The position numbers and the translations under genes were made by a program. Below are positions 1 to 10,571 of a DNA stretch of 64,000 nucleotides, one piece after another. Origin of the DNA: Tenodera sinensis. Taxonomy: Eukaryota; Arthropoda; Insecta; Mantodea; Mantidae. The stretch lies in assembly GCA_030765045.1 (NCBI GenBank), contig CM060969.1, positions 42,325,216 through 42,389,215 on the forward strand, given 5' to 3'. Position 1 is the first letter of the stretch, and each line of letters opens with the position of its first letter. The notes beneath the pieces are model-generated. The model worked only from the letters and a program-made list of their open reading frames with translations, was not told where the DNA came from and made no database searches.

Positions 1-79
1 AATTTGCATGACGCTACTCACACAGATCCTAGCAAATCCGGAGCACAGCTATAAGCATTGCAGTTCAAGAAAAATACAA

Positions 80-300
80 ACACACAAAAATATACATCTT
101 TTAAATAGTATTCTTGTGGCATTAATCATTTCCGAGATATTCACTGCTACTGAGTTGAATTTTCAAATACTAATAATTTAAAGGTCAGCATATGATGACC
201 GACGTTTTAGAGATTTGACTCTGCATCAGCCTCCTGTATTCCTGTTGTATCTACGAAGGTGTTTCTGTAAACGTTTATCTCGATTATCATGAAACAGATT
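80..300 (+). repeat. Family A, 3' portion
   Basis: This carries the downstream landmarks of dispersed family A (see 27355-28200): a CATTTCCGAGATATTC block, a diverged stretch that ends other copies just before the tail, and AAACGTTTATCTCGATTATC near the end. It is the right end of a forward copy and faces an inverted copy that begins about 40 bp downstream. Confidence 0.75.
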
Positions 301-339
301 GAAAAATAAGTTTAGCAAGATTCCTTTGAGAAGAGTGAT

Positions 340-855
340 AAAAAATATCTTGTGTTGCACTTACATGGCTTTCTCTACTCTTGTACTAACTATTCTTACA
401 AGCTCTTATTCCTCTATCTTCCTCACCTTAGCCAAGATACAAATTTGCAGAAATGATCTATTGCTAATGTTCTTGCAGGTGCAAGGGGAATATGTAAGTA
501 CATAGGCCTTCAGTGATAGTCAAATATTTTAAAGCTGGTCGTTATATGAAGGGTCTGAGAGATACATTTAATTTTTCGTAAAAATATCTTAAACATATGG
601 CATTTTAATCAAGCTCGTTACGGCCATTTTTGAGAAAATCAAAATTTTCGAAAAATGTTCCATGTAAAAGGTAGTTTAAAGTGGCCGAATTTTCTTCAAA
701 ATATTCGTGTCGCATCTTTGAAAACTATTAAACCTAAATAGCAACTTTGGTTTTAACCAACCGAATTTTCGTTTTTGGATTTAGGAGTCTCAAAACAAAT
801 ACTTCCGGTGAAATCTCTACATCGCATTTTTGAGTGGATTATGATACTTCTGCTA
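340..855 (-). repeat. Family A, inverted copy with internal deletion
   Basis: Read on the minus strand this runs from the 5' block (GGTGAAATCTC region, about 800-820) to the tail (GTTGCACTTACATGGC, 354-369). About 300 bp of the family's middle is missing, with the join near 525-560. It sits between two forward fragments, so three partial copies alternate in orientation inside 1.3 kb. Confidence 0.85.
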
Positions 856-934
856 CTTAGTATATGTAGTAGAGAAATAATAAACGATCGTAAGAAGAGG
901 AAGTCATTTGAATGTAATATTTGAACTTTGAAAG

Positions 935-1268
935 GTGCTTGATGTGATCTCGTTAAAACACACAATTTTTATGAAATATGTTTTTCTTTTGGATGAACCA
1001 TTTCCGAGGTATTCTTTATTATTTGTTTAAATTTGCCAATATTATACTTCTCTCAAACATAAATATGTTATTCGTTTTCTTATCTTTCGGCTTTGCAAAG
1101 AGAATGGAATTTCAAAGCCATCACATTGCAACCAGCTCTTAAAACATTTGACTATCGCTTAAAGCCCTCTGTATTCCCATATTCTCCTTGCACCTACAAG
1201 AAAATTAGCAGAAATACTTTCTGAAAATTCTTATGTGGAATAAAATGAAGTAGATAGAGAAATAAACA
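935..1268 (+). repeat. Family A, 3' half
   Basis: Forward 3' half with the landmarks GATCTCGTTAAAACACA, CATTTCCGAGGTATTC and CCTTGCACCTACAAG. It ends where hAT-like coding sequence begins. Confidence 0.85.
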
Positions 1269-1480
1269 TTTATTGGAACAGTTTGTATAAGAGTGAGTAT
1301 AGCTCTAGCTATTGCGAACAGAGTTTCTCCAAATTAAACTATATTAAAAGTCTGTATCGCAATAGGTTACGCGACAATCACTTGGTCTATGTATCTTCTA
1401 AGGCTATGTACTTGGCTCTGTCCCCAGGTATTGATAGACTTCTTAAACGTAAGCAATACCAAAGAAGTCACTATTGATAG
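1269..1480 (+). pseudogene. hAT transposase C-terminal relic
   Basis: A 64-codon reading frame ends in a stop after QRSHY. The stretch YCEQSFSKLNYIKSLYRNRL followed by R-D-N-H-L matches the pattern of the C-terminal dimerisation domain of hAT transposases of the ZBED5/GTF2IRD2-like group (C-E-x-x-F-S-K-M-x-x-I-K-S-x-Y-R-x-R-L-T-D-x-H-L). That domain normally closes a protein of 500-700 residues that excises and pastes DNA. Here only the last 65 or so codons remain. No BED finger, no catalytic D-D-E region and no terminal repeat are visible, and a family A copy abuts the 5' side. The identification rests on motif pattern alone. It is a dead fragment and not a host gene. Confidence 0.72.
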
Positions 1481-2290
1481 ATATTTATCGCATAAGATTT
1501 GAAAGTATTTTCGTAAATCAAACGCAACGTCATGCAACCAACCCGTGCAATACAATACACGTGCGAATGTCAAACAATGGCAAAGTTCGCGTATAGTGGA
1601 AGGAAGTAAATCCAAACTCCCACTTTCGCAAACTTTGGACATCGCTGGTTTAGCCCTTTACTTTAGCTTTTGTTTAACCCACAAACACTTGTGGAAAATA
1701 CAGTCTTATGTTATAATTTAAAGTACAGCTGCGTAAAAGAGATGGAAATCTCTGTTGCTGTCCTTGAAAACAACGCCATCTGAGAGCTCAAGATTATGCT
1801 CTAGCAGGCTGAGGACAGCCCGAGGTCTGTCTTATGTTTATCTACCCTTGTCAGGGCTTAACCACTGTAACGATGGGATTTGGGGATTGCAGGGTGATGG
1901 GTGTAACTGAGAGCCCCAATACATGGAATCATTGCAAGATTCACTCATAAAAACTCTGATATATCGTAATCATATGAATCTTTATCCAGGCATCAAAAGC
2001 CTATTCTTTTATGTACCTCTCGTCACTTCAGATAAATTTCAAGGCACATTTACGGTTTTTGCCGTAGTACCATCAGAAAATGTATAAATAGTAAAACCTT
2101 TCTAGTGCACATAACTAGCAGGTAGCTAATAAAATACGGCTCTTTATGTCCTCCATTTCATAGACAATTAGCTACCCGTCTTCAGCAACATTTTGCACCG
2201 TTTTTTATCAGGATTCTCTTCCAGGTTTAATTTTCCAACTCTGCCATGTGTCTTGGTTTCCTTTCGAGAAAATAAAAATCACGGTGATGG
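1481..2290. other. No recognisable feature
   Basis: AT-rich sequence. I see no element ends, tRNA-like boxes or coding pattern; the 91-codon minus-strand frame in 1367-1642 overlaps the hAT relic and is a shadow. Confidence 0.6.
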
Positions 2291-2640
2291 ATCTCCAGCA
2301 GTGTTACATCCCCATTAGTCAGCGTGGAGAGTAGGGGAGGTTTGCAAAGTCCTACCTACCTCCCCTCGACCCCCACCGGGGAGAGGTCAACTACTTGATA
2401 TTCCGGCTACGTATCCCCCCGCTTTCCTGCATCGCTGGACCACCTAATTCTTCGTCCATGTGAATCCTAGGGAGCTTTAGCTCCACCCTTCTGATTACCA
2501 GCCCCCTAGCATGTCTGCTACCCCAACATCCATCACCTGGGGTATCCCCTGCAGCGCGATGTCGCGACAGATACACCACAGCATTTTCTCTGAAACCTAA
2601 CATGGTTTTTCTCGCCATCCGCCTACCCTAATGCAATCAA
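2291..2640. other. GC-rich block, unassigned
   Basis: About 350 bp are clearly richer in G+C than the flanks, with clustered C runs (CTACCTCCCCTCGACCCCC, 2354-2372) and edges near 2290 and 2630. Composition and size fit an old SINE or other retroposed piece, but I see no clean tRNA-type A and B boxes. The 75-codon minus-strand frame inside shows no domain. Confidence 0.35.
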
Positions 2641-3425
2641 AGTTGTATACAAACGCAAACAATAGCTATTCACTGAGGTTGATGCTCAGACATAACAATG
2701 CTTAAATGATTCAAAAGAAGCCCGCAACAGGTAAACAAATAACGGGCATCGTGAAAGATTGCTGTTTCACCCAATACCATAATCTTTTGAAACGAAACTG
2801 AAGAGCTGTAGCTGATGGTAAATTCCTCTAGTTTTCTACTTTATTTTTTACTCTGAAAGTGAAAATAGGTGCAAGAATACGGATAGAAAACGAAGTTAAT
2901 CTGGAGCTGTGGGTCCAATGCGTTCTCTTGTGAGCTAATGGCATCACCTTGTCCCTTTACTCCCACTACTTCGTCTTGTGCACGAAGCATTTCCCCATCA
3001 CTTACTCGCGCAACAAGCATTAGAGAGGTTTGCTTTTGAGTCCCATGATTGTGTCATAAGTCTGCGAACAGTAGGTGGGGACAAATCCGCACTCCCGTCT
3101 ATCGCATAAGGTTGAGCATACATTCATCTGGAGTGGATAGTCTTTTGCGACTCTTTGATATTCCAAGATTAGTATTAAAAGTAAAACACAATGTAAAAAT
3201 GAGCGTCTATCGTTTTCGAGCACTGAAGTTCAACTGGCCTCTTCGGAATTATATTTCCGCCTCGAAGAAGAAGTCACTGTTTATACACAATGTTGCATAA
3301 ATCCCGCAAACAGCGAGAAGAGTTGCACTATGCATATATTGCTTAAGCAAATCAAAAGTGTTAGTTTATTTGGACAATACAGACAGCAGGATCATATCTA
3401 TATGAATGTCGCAGCTTCGCTCTTG
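2641..3425. other. No recognisable feature
   Basis: Mixed AT-rich sequence with two short overlapping frames (3020-3223 minus, 3049-3300 plus) that read across each other and show no domain. Confidence 0.55.
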
Positions 3426-3431
3426 AAAGAA

Positions 3432-3555
3432 AGAGTGAGTGAGTAAGTGAGTGAGTGAGTAAGTGAGTAAGTAAGTGAGTGAGTGAGTGAGTGAGTGAGT
3501 GAGTGAGTGGGGTTTATCGGCCCGTCGACGAGTTCATTTGGGCCCGGAAAGAATG
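3432..3555 (+). repeat. (GTGA)n array joined to element D
   Basis: A GTGA/GTAA tetranucleotide array of about 75 bp runs straight into GGGTTTATCGGCCCGTCGAC and then CATTTGGGCCCGGA. The same array-plus-motif arrangement recurs at 18462-18600, 26605-26690 and, decayed, at 43195-43245, so array and motif appear to be parts of one short interspersed element (element D). Confidence 0.7.
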
Positions 3556-3746
3556 AGAACAAAAGCATTCGGTTTGTCTACATTCAGCATATACTCAGGT
3601 CTCAGAGTCCAAATATTGATTACGATACTTCACTTGGCTAGTATAAAAGAACAATTAATTACAACTTATTGTACGTATAATTATATTGTGATTCATTAAC
3701 TGTAGACAATATGATCAGCTGCTCTTGTTAGTTTACCGACTGCAAT

Positions 3747-3747
3747 A

Positions 3748-3806
<59 letters not shown>

Positions 3807-3993
3807 TACTAATAATGATACTAATAGTGATACTAATAATGATACTAACAATAATAACAACAATAACAATAACAACAATAACAATAACAACAATAACAAC
3901 AATAACAACAACAACAATAATAATAATAACAACAACAATAATAATAACAACAACAATAATAATAATAACAATAATAATAATAATAATAATAAC

Positions 3994-4066
<73 letters not shown>

Positions 4067-4067
4067 G
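3747..4067. repeat. Compound AAT/AAC trinucleotide array
   Basis: About 320 bp of AAT units with interspersed AAC and short TGATACTAA interruptions in the left half. Poly-Leu, poly-Ile and poly-Tyr frames across it are artefacts of the repeat. Confidence 0.97.
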
Positions 4068-4299
4068 TTGCAATAGTAGCAGCTGCAGCAGTAGTAGTAA
4101 ATATTCCTGGTTAACATGGAAACCTTTTATTTATTATTGATAGTATCATTATTATCATTATTATTCTCGCTTAGCAATGGTTTTGAACGTTGGGTTTTCT
4201 GTTACTTTGGATCAACTTATTACATTAAATTCACACACATTCCCACTCTTTCATACTTCCAGATTTTAGGAAGGTTGGGGAATAATGCTAGTTAAAGAA

Positions 4300-4382
4300 A
4301 AATTTCCAACCACCAGCCAGGAATTGAACCCAGACCTCTTGCACAGCAAGTAAGTGCTCTAACCACTAAGCTATGGAGCCAA
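4300..4382 (-). mobile_element. tRNA-derived SINE head
   Basis: The minus strand reads TAGCTTAGTGG (A box pattern) followed about 35 bp later by GGTTCAATTCC (B box pattern), as in a tRNA-type RNA polymerase III promoter. The acceptor stem does not close on the 3' side and the T-arm pairing is poor, so this is a SINE head or tRNA pseudogene and not a working tRNA. Confidence 0.72.
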
Positions 4383-4512
4383 CGTTTTTAATTTTGTTTG
4401 TTAACAATGATGTAAATTGCCAGAATCATCTCAGCACCGGCGGTGTGCCGGAAATTAGCCACGCAGGAGTTCCTTTACATACCAGTAAGTCTATTTCTGT
4501 CCTTAAGCACAC

Positions 4513-4625
4513 TTAAGAGCCATTCGTCTGAGCCAGGTTTGAACCGGCGACCTTCGGATCAGTAGGCCAGCGCCTTCGGCCAGCCAGAGCGACAGTCACT
4601 TTACTCCATCCTCCGTGAAGTTTAC
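4513..4625 (-). mobile_element. tRNA-derived SINE head
   Basis: On the minus strand TGGCCGAAGGCGC resembles an A box and CGGTTCAAACC fits a B box. A second, more decayed copy with the same internal text (GGATTAGTAGGCCAGC on the plus strand) lies at 20575-20625. Two matching copies point to a SINE family. Confidence 0.68.
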
Positions 4626-5409
4626 ACGCAGTCTCAAGGCCAGCAGCGGAATCCCAGAATAAAACTACGAACAAGTTGCTCATATTGAGAATGTAGCTTG
4701 TATGGGGTGCTATTTTTATGCAATTCGCTACACGGAAGTGCGTCATAAAGCAGAGTGGGAATGTAGCGTGCCCCTGCGTTGTTTACAACGGCAGCTAGCT
4801 TCATTAGGGATGCTTTCTCACGTCGTGCAACGGCGGGGCTAGGGGAGGACATGCGTGCGTGCGTGCGTGCGTTTGTGTGTATGTGTACCTGTAGCGGAGG
4901 TGGCTGCGTGACGGCAATTCCAACAGATCTGGCTCTACTGTGGTATATGTAGCATGATTCTGGACAGACAGGCGCCAGACTGCGTTGGACAAAACCAAAA
5001 ACGCCCAATCGGAGTTCATTGCCGTTAACTTCAGCTGGGAAGGACCGCTTTAAAATTGGCAAAGTGGCAGGACCATTAACAGTTACAAGAATAACGACCT
5101 GAGCTTAACCTCAAAGGAACTCAACATCATAATACCGTGACCAAAAACGACAAAAGTCCAGCGCAATTACCTTTTTTGAGACCATTTTTTCCATAAAGCT
5201 GAAAACATAGCAAAACAGTTCTCTTTTACAGACGTTAACTGTTTTTAAGTCTTCCATGTTATTACAACTCACTACTGTTTTCTTCTTGTAAACTTGACTC
5301 AGTCCTCTCACTCTATTTCTTCACTTTGTCTCTCAACACTAACTCTGAAGATACAATCACTCAACACTTACAACTGCTTCGCTATCTTCCTTCACGGCGC
5401 AATGACATA
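4626..5409. other. Mostly unassigned; short GTGC array
   Basis: A short GTGC/GTGT array is at 4853-4890. Frames here (for example 4634-5062 minus) show no domain. The sequence just left of the CA array is C/T-rich and may belong to the transcribed side of the promoter candidate at 5518-5556. Confidence 0.5.
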
Positions 5410-5414
5410 CGCAG

Positions 5415-5416
<2 letters not shown>

Positions 5417-5507
<91 letters not shown>
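5417..5507. repeat. (CA)n microsatellite
   Basis: About 45 nearly perfect CA units. His-Thr frames over it are artefacts. Confidence 0.98.
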
Positions 5508-5511
<4 letters not shown>

Positions 5512-5517
5512 AACCCA

Positions 5518-5556
5518 AAACTGAACTAAACTGAATCCCTCGACTCTTTATATAGC
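5518..5556 (-). promoter_or_regulatory. Candidate TATA/initiator core promoter
   Basis: The minus strand carries TATATAAAG (5554-5546) followed by two arthropod-type initiators, TCAGT, whose A positions fall 22 and 32 bases downstream of the first T of the TATA box; the second spacing is canonical. Transcription would run leftwards into the CA array. No downstream gene is recognised, so this may be a relic of an LTR or other retroelement promoter. Confidence 0.35.
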
Positions 5557-6249
5557 GCGGGTGACATAACATGGTCCTTTCTCGAACTTCTACAAATACG
5601 CCGGCTTTCTCGAATAATCTGGATGAACCCCTTTTGTTCTGGTCATGGGCACAAAACATCACCCTTCGTTCGAGGTGCTAAGTCTCCCTCCGCAAGTTGT
5701 CATTCGGGTCATAGTACTCAAAACTAATTGCATCCATCCGAATAGCATTTAGTTACACAAATTAACCACTATCACACGTTTCATAAACATACTCACGTTT
5801 TAATTACTACCATTAAAGTCTTGTTGCATAATTGCTAATATATATGGCTCTTACTTGCTGGTATACCGCACAAAAATATTTTTAACTTCTTTACTCCTTA
5901 TGCCTGATCTTTTGTTCATTCAAGTCCCATATAACCCGTTTCATTGCCATCTAACAGTATGATCGTGTCAAAAACATATATTCCTTGAAATCATTGCACA
6001 GAATATCTTAAAATGACAAGGGCAATATTTATCACTAAATAATGAACTAAAAACGAAAATTATGGTCAAGAACTACTTTAAAGAAGGTGATAGTGATTTA
6101 ATAAACATCTTAAAGGAAGGATAGTATAGCTTAAATTTTTTAGCAATACCCGCAGAATTCTGAACAGTAACTTAATAATAATTATGAAAAAACTAGGATA
6201 TCAAAGACATCTTTTACTTCATATATCGAGAGAGAAAGGTTTAAAGTGG
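5557..6249. other. No recognisable feature
   Basis: The first 150 bp are moderately GC-rich (TATAGCGCGGGTGAC, CGCCGGCTTTCTCG) and may belong with the promoter-like segment. The remainder is plain AT-rich DNA. Confidence 0.5.
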
Positions 6250-7000
6250 CTCTTATCACTTCTCTTTTATCACTACTTACAATAAATAGAAGAAAGACCC
6301 ATCCTATGTCGCACAAAATTTCGATACGTAGATTTCACCGGAAATATTTTAAGACTCTCTGAATCTAAATAATTACATTTTTGGACAAAGGTATTCAGCA
6401 TGAGCATAACTCAAAAATCAAAAGTTGGTTAAATATTAAACTTAGTACTTCACAATTCAAAAACATTCCTCCACTCTAAATTAACCATTACATGGGCATT
6501 TTGACCACATGTTTAATATATTTTCGTGACATAAAATGTGTATCTTCAATTTTTTGGGAATAATCTCTGAGGTCATCATTATGAAGAATATGTATAGGTA
6601 GTAAATCATAAGACATAGTGTAATGTAAATCTCATTAAAGTATACGATTTATGTCAAATTTCTATGGAGCTAACATTTCCGAGATAATCTTTGTTATCGG
6701 TCTGAATTTTTAAATACTCATGCTCTCAAATACTTAGCTGTGATTTATATTTACCTTGGCCATGCAACAGCAATGGAATTTCAAAGCCATCACATGGCAA
6801 CTAGCTCTTAAAACGATTATCACTTAGATCTACTGCATTCCCATTAGACATACAAGGAAATACGTAACAGGAACAATTTTTAGAAATGTTTATCTCAATT
6901 AACATGAATTAGAGAGAAGAATAAGCGTTAGTAAGAATGATTAGTACAAAGGTAGTGAAAGTCGTGTGAGTGTAGCACATGAAATTCTTTTTTCCTCGAA
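6250..7000 (+). repeat. Family A, near-complete diverged copy
   Basis: Forward copy with the family's order intact: GTAGATTTCACCGGAAAT, CATAACTCAAAAATC, a shortened middle, CATTTCCGAGATAATC, and a tail at GTGTGAGTGTAGCACATG. The internal GT site is absent here. Confidence 0.82.
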
Positions 7001-7564
7001 AAGAGCAATACTATGGCCCTGCAGGGTTCCATCATTTTCAGCCGTGATGCAAACAAGTTCCTCAATTCGTTACACCTGATTTCAACGCGGACGAGGGGTA
7101 CTGACCCAACTAAGGTTATCTGGTTCTCAAGTCTTGCCATGAACTTTGGCCTTTTATCGTGTACCTAATCGTTTTGTACAGGTATGGGCACCTTGTATAG
7201 AGTCCTACAGAAATTTAAGAGACGTAGGTAATATTTGTGTCCATTTTTACAGTAACTAGTACACCCCAGGTGGATCTAGAAGAAAAGGGAACGCCCCCCC
7301 CCCCCCCTCTGCCAGCCGCACTAAGCGAAGCATTGAGTGCTTCTCAATAATGAAACAAATATCAAAATCAATTGACCGGTTTTTGAGTTACCATACATTG
7401 ACGTACACCAAATCATTAGAAACTATGTCTTTACAGTCCAATATTGTAACAAATATGTCTGATAGAGTTTTAGATAGACCAAGGGAATGTTACTAATTGA
7501 ACATAACAGAACCAACAAATTTCGATAAAATATCAAATATAAAGTGTGGCAAGATTAAACTTTA
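7001..7564. other. Unassigned, with poly-C tract
   Basis: A run of about 16 C sits at 7291-7306. The rest shows no element or coding pattern. Confidence 0.55.
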
Positions 7565-7860
7565 ATTTTTATTTATGGACACTCTTTCAATGCTGTGGCT
7601 CTCAGCAGTCTATTCTATAGATATTGGGCCTGAAAGTCAGCTTAATTTTCCTCAGAGGCCCATTTTCAGGCTTGAGGTTCTTTTATATGCCGTAAATCTA
7701 GAACATGGGACCACTGGCTTTACGTCCCTTCCGAAGGAAGCCATGCTACGTGTGTTTACGCCAAAAAAAATTCAATGCCCTCCACAGGATTTGAACCCGC
7801 AAATTTGAGAACATGTATTAACGTAATTTAAAACACTTGTCTACGTAATAACCCAACGTT
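7565..7860 (-). mobile_element. SINE C, tRNA-type B box
   Basis: The minus strand has GCGGGTTCAAATCCTGTGG (7799-7781), a good B box, followed by a body that includes TTCCTTCGGAAGGGACGTAA, text I recall as common in arthropod SINE bodies. Related body sequence, without a clear head, is at 10395-10470 and 56890-57080, all in the same orientation. Confidence 0.68.
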
Positions 7861-7982
7861 TGAAATGTTAAAAATTAATTGTCTAATTTCGAAAGATCAG
7901 TGGTTTTTGGAAGTGAAGACTGGTTAGTCTTTTCATTTTGTAGAACAATTACTTAATAGAAGAGAGGAGAACACATTAAAAA

Positions 7983-8030
7983 TGTTATGTGTTGCACTTA
8001 TATGACTTTCTCTACTCGCGTTTCTTACAA
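7983..8030 (-). repeat. Family A tail fragment
   Basis: The inverse of the family A tail: GTGTTGCACTTATATGACTT then TCTCTACTC. Only about 45 bp are recognisable before family B begins. Confidence 0.65.
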
Positions 8031-8079
8031 AACCTTAAGCCTAGAATTACTAAGCCTTATTCCAGAACTTAAGATAACC

Positions 8080-8610
8080 AAGGGAGGGAAGTACTTTGTG
8101 ACGACCAATAGTAACATATGTGAGCAATTTTTAAAATAAATTTATGTTATAATTTGATATTGTATCTCCTCGTATTTGTAAGTAATGTTTAACACTGTTT
8201 AACTATTATTTTTTCACTCTTTTACATGAATCACATTACATATTATGCCAATCCTTATTACAGAGGTTATACTACCAACGAAGGTGACCACTACTGGTAA
8301 CAGGATATTTCAGCAATTTTTAAAGCAAGTTTACTTTAAAATTGGGCATTATAGCTTATGCTTATAAAGGTAATATTTAACACTGCTTAACTATTACATT
8401 TTTACATGAATCACATCAAACTGACAGCCCTTTATGACCACTCTGACATTTCATTGTTTCCCAAAAACACCAACAATGAAAAATTTGAAATAAATACGGA
8501 ATACAGCAGTAAAATAGTGATTGACAATAACTAATAACTGCATGCCTTTAATTAAAAAATTAAAAGAGAAAATTTTTAAAAATTACAGAAATTGTAATTT
8601 TGGTAATGCG
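8080..8610 (+). repeat. Family B repeat with internal about 180-bp duplication
   Basis: Two successive stretches share TTTTACATGAATCACAT and AACACTGTTTAACTATTA-type text about 180 bp apart (8219 and 8399). ATACTACCAACGAAGG, GGTAACAGGATATT and TTAAAATTGGGCATTATA recur at 15486-15740. The right end (AAAATTACAGAAATTG) matches 16213-16245, tying the loci into one family. Confidence 0.7.
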
Positions 8611-9406
8611 AGGGTTAATATGCTATCTTCTGCCTTTTAATCCAGGTAAACTTACATTGAACATTTACACATTCCTTTGAAGGTTTAAGAGGAACAAGTA
8701 GGTTAAGGCGACAGGCGGGATCTTAAAAGCGGGTTGTTAAGTAATGTATTTGAAATTCCAAGCTCTTCGCATGAGCACGAGAAAAAGCAATGAGCAACTT
8801 GCCACTAATAAAAGGTGCGTCTTGAAATTCAAACTAATAACAAAGAATATCTCGAAAATCGTTTATGGTACAAACATTTTGATTTTACGTTTATTGTACG
8901 CTTTACAGAGATCAAGTCGAGCTCTACATGAGCTGAAATTCTTGGGCTCAGCTTGTTCTGAACTTCTAGTATGTAGGTATATACACTATCAAAATAATAA
9001 TTTTAAAGACTGCCAGTTATATGCTTCAAAACGAAGGGGTCCTCCCATCACCTGGAATTACACTTATTCCAAGCATTAGTACATGACGAGCCAGCCTTGG
9101 TGCGCGGCCCTTAAATTAGAACTTGCTGGTTTACATGCTCCAGTTGGACCTGCAGCTGTGACGTAATGGAATGGTGAGATTCCCTCCGGGAATAGGGGGG
9201 ATTGGATTATGTCGGGACAAGGGACCCAAGGACAAGACTGACTCCATCGTACAGATACAGGATCAACCTAGATTAAACCATTTTTTGTGAGTAAAGGTTG
9301 GGTTTACCTTTACGTCAAGCTACGTGAATACGCCTTCAAACATTAGCCTTATAGAACTTGGCATAGATCTATTCTGTCTACTTTATTCCCTTGTAGCCTG
9401 TATATA
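8611..9406. other. No recognisable feature
   Basis: Contains a 111-codon plus-strand frame (8744-9079) with no motif I know, and a GC-richer stretch at 9080-9260 that may be a degraded retroposed element. Confidence 0.5.
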
Positions 9407-9952
9407 CCGGGTGGAAAGTACTGATTCGCCCATATGTTAACCAGGGATTCTACATGAGTGTAACAAATATATCCATTACAATTATTATCAATAAAGAACA
9501 GTTTCACCGAAAAAAATAATTTGGTCAAATATTTGGAATCATCTAGCTTGTTGACTAATGGATATAAAATATGGTTTACTATTTCACTAGCTGTCACACA
9601 AACATTGTGTGAACAATGTGGGAATGTATTTCTACCTTAATTGAATGAATTTAGTCACAATTTAATGTTGCAATGCCATACAAGAGAGTTTTTGGCAACG
9701 TCACGTTAACGTTAAATATCACTAAATTCACTGGAACTGAAATAAAAAAGGTATCACAACAATGTTTGCGACACAGAGAAATAATAAACCATTTATATGC
9801 ATTCGTTAAGAAGCTAGATGCCTCCATATATCTGATACACATTTGTTTTCGGTGAAACGGTTCATTATTGACAATAATTGTATTGGACATGTTTGTTACA
9901 CTCACGTAGAATCCCTGGTTGACGTATGGCCGAAGCACTACTTTCCATCTGG
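9407..9952. mobile_element. Foldback MITE with TATA target duplication
   Basis: Two arms of about 190-200 bp, roughly 75-80% alike by eye, face each other around a unique centre of about 150 bp. The left end reads CCGGGTGGAAAGTACTG. The right end on the minus strand reads CCAGATGGAAAGTAGTG. TATA flanks both sides (9403-9406 and 9953-9956), which fits Tc1/mariner-type insertion at TA. Frames inside the arms (9349-9597 and 9651-9938 minus) read the same peptide text once in each arm because the arms are copies. They do not look constrained. Confidence 0.82.
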
Positions 9953-9956
9953 TATA

Positions 9957-10394
9957 GAAAGTTAATTCTTACTGGACTAAGCTATAGCAGTGTTATAGAG
10001 TCTATAATGTCTATTTTTATAGTGTATTGCGATTAATATTTCGCGCTCTAAGTCAAGGAGCCAATGTTGACATGAGGAAGTTTGTAATGCGCAATTCCTT
10101 TCGTAACTTTGTTTATGTAATGATAAAATAATGGCTAATTAGCACAATAAAACTTACGACCATGGTAAACTACCAAAAGCTATTGGTTTATAGCTGAGAA
10201 ATCGATTATTTAAGTATTAATTCATTGGTTTGTTCATAATGCAATGGCTTTACTGTTTTCTGCTTCCTACGTGGGCGAAACACATCGAGAATATAAATAG
10301 ACAGGAGTTAATTAATTGAAAGAATAGCCTGTTTAATAACTAATAATTACAAACCAATGTGATAGTGCAAAATGTACTGAAGAGAAAAAATATT
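9957..10394. other. No recognisable feature
   Basis: AT-rich sequence without element ends or coding pattern. Confidence 0.55.
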
Positions 10395-10480
10395 TTTATT
10401 TATGGTCGTTCTTTAACTGTTATGAATCTCAGTTACCCATTTTACACTGGGCGCGAGAGAACGCCAATTTTTATCAGAGA
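10395..10480 (-). mobile_element. SINE C body fragment
   Basis: ATTTATGGTCGTTCTTTAAC and TGTTATGAATCTCAGT parallel the left part of the SINE C copies at 7570 and 56900. No B box is seen, so this is a short body fragment. Confidence 0.45.
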
Positions 10481-10571
10481 TCACAACTTCCCTTCCCATG
10501 CTAAGAAGGAAAGATGTAAAGCTCCTGTTATAAATTTCTCTTCTCTTCATTAGTGTAGAGAATAAAAGAAA

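Noticed and set aside
3696..4117. Long Leu-, Ile- and Tyr-rich reading frames
   Set aside because: They are translations of the AAT/AAC trinucleotide array; the same applies to frames over 16590-16838.
4300..4382. A functional tRNA gene
   Set aside because: A and B boxes are good, but the acceptor stem does not pair at the 3' side and the T-arm is broken. The same reasoning excludes 26868-27078, 29110-29250 and 51165-51215.
5294..5529. His-Thr repeat frames (also at 25524-25807, 29083-29437, 49029-49547, 53962-54292)
   Set aside because: Translations of CA/GT microsatellites.
9349..9938. Two minus-strand frames of 82 and 95 codons with shared peptide text
   Set aside because: They lie in the arms of the foldback MITE, so the shared text follows from the inverted repeat. 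Differences between arms are mostly amino-acid changing, and no known domain is seen.
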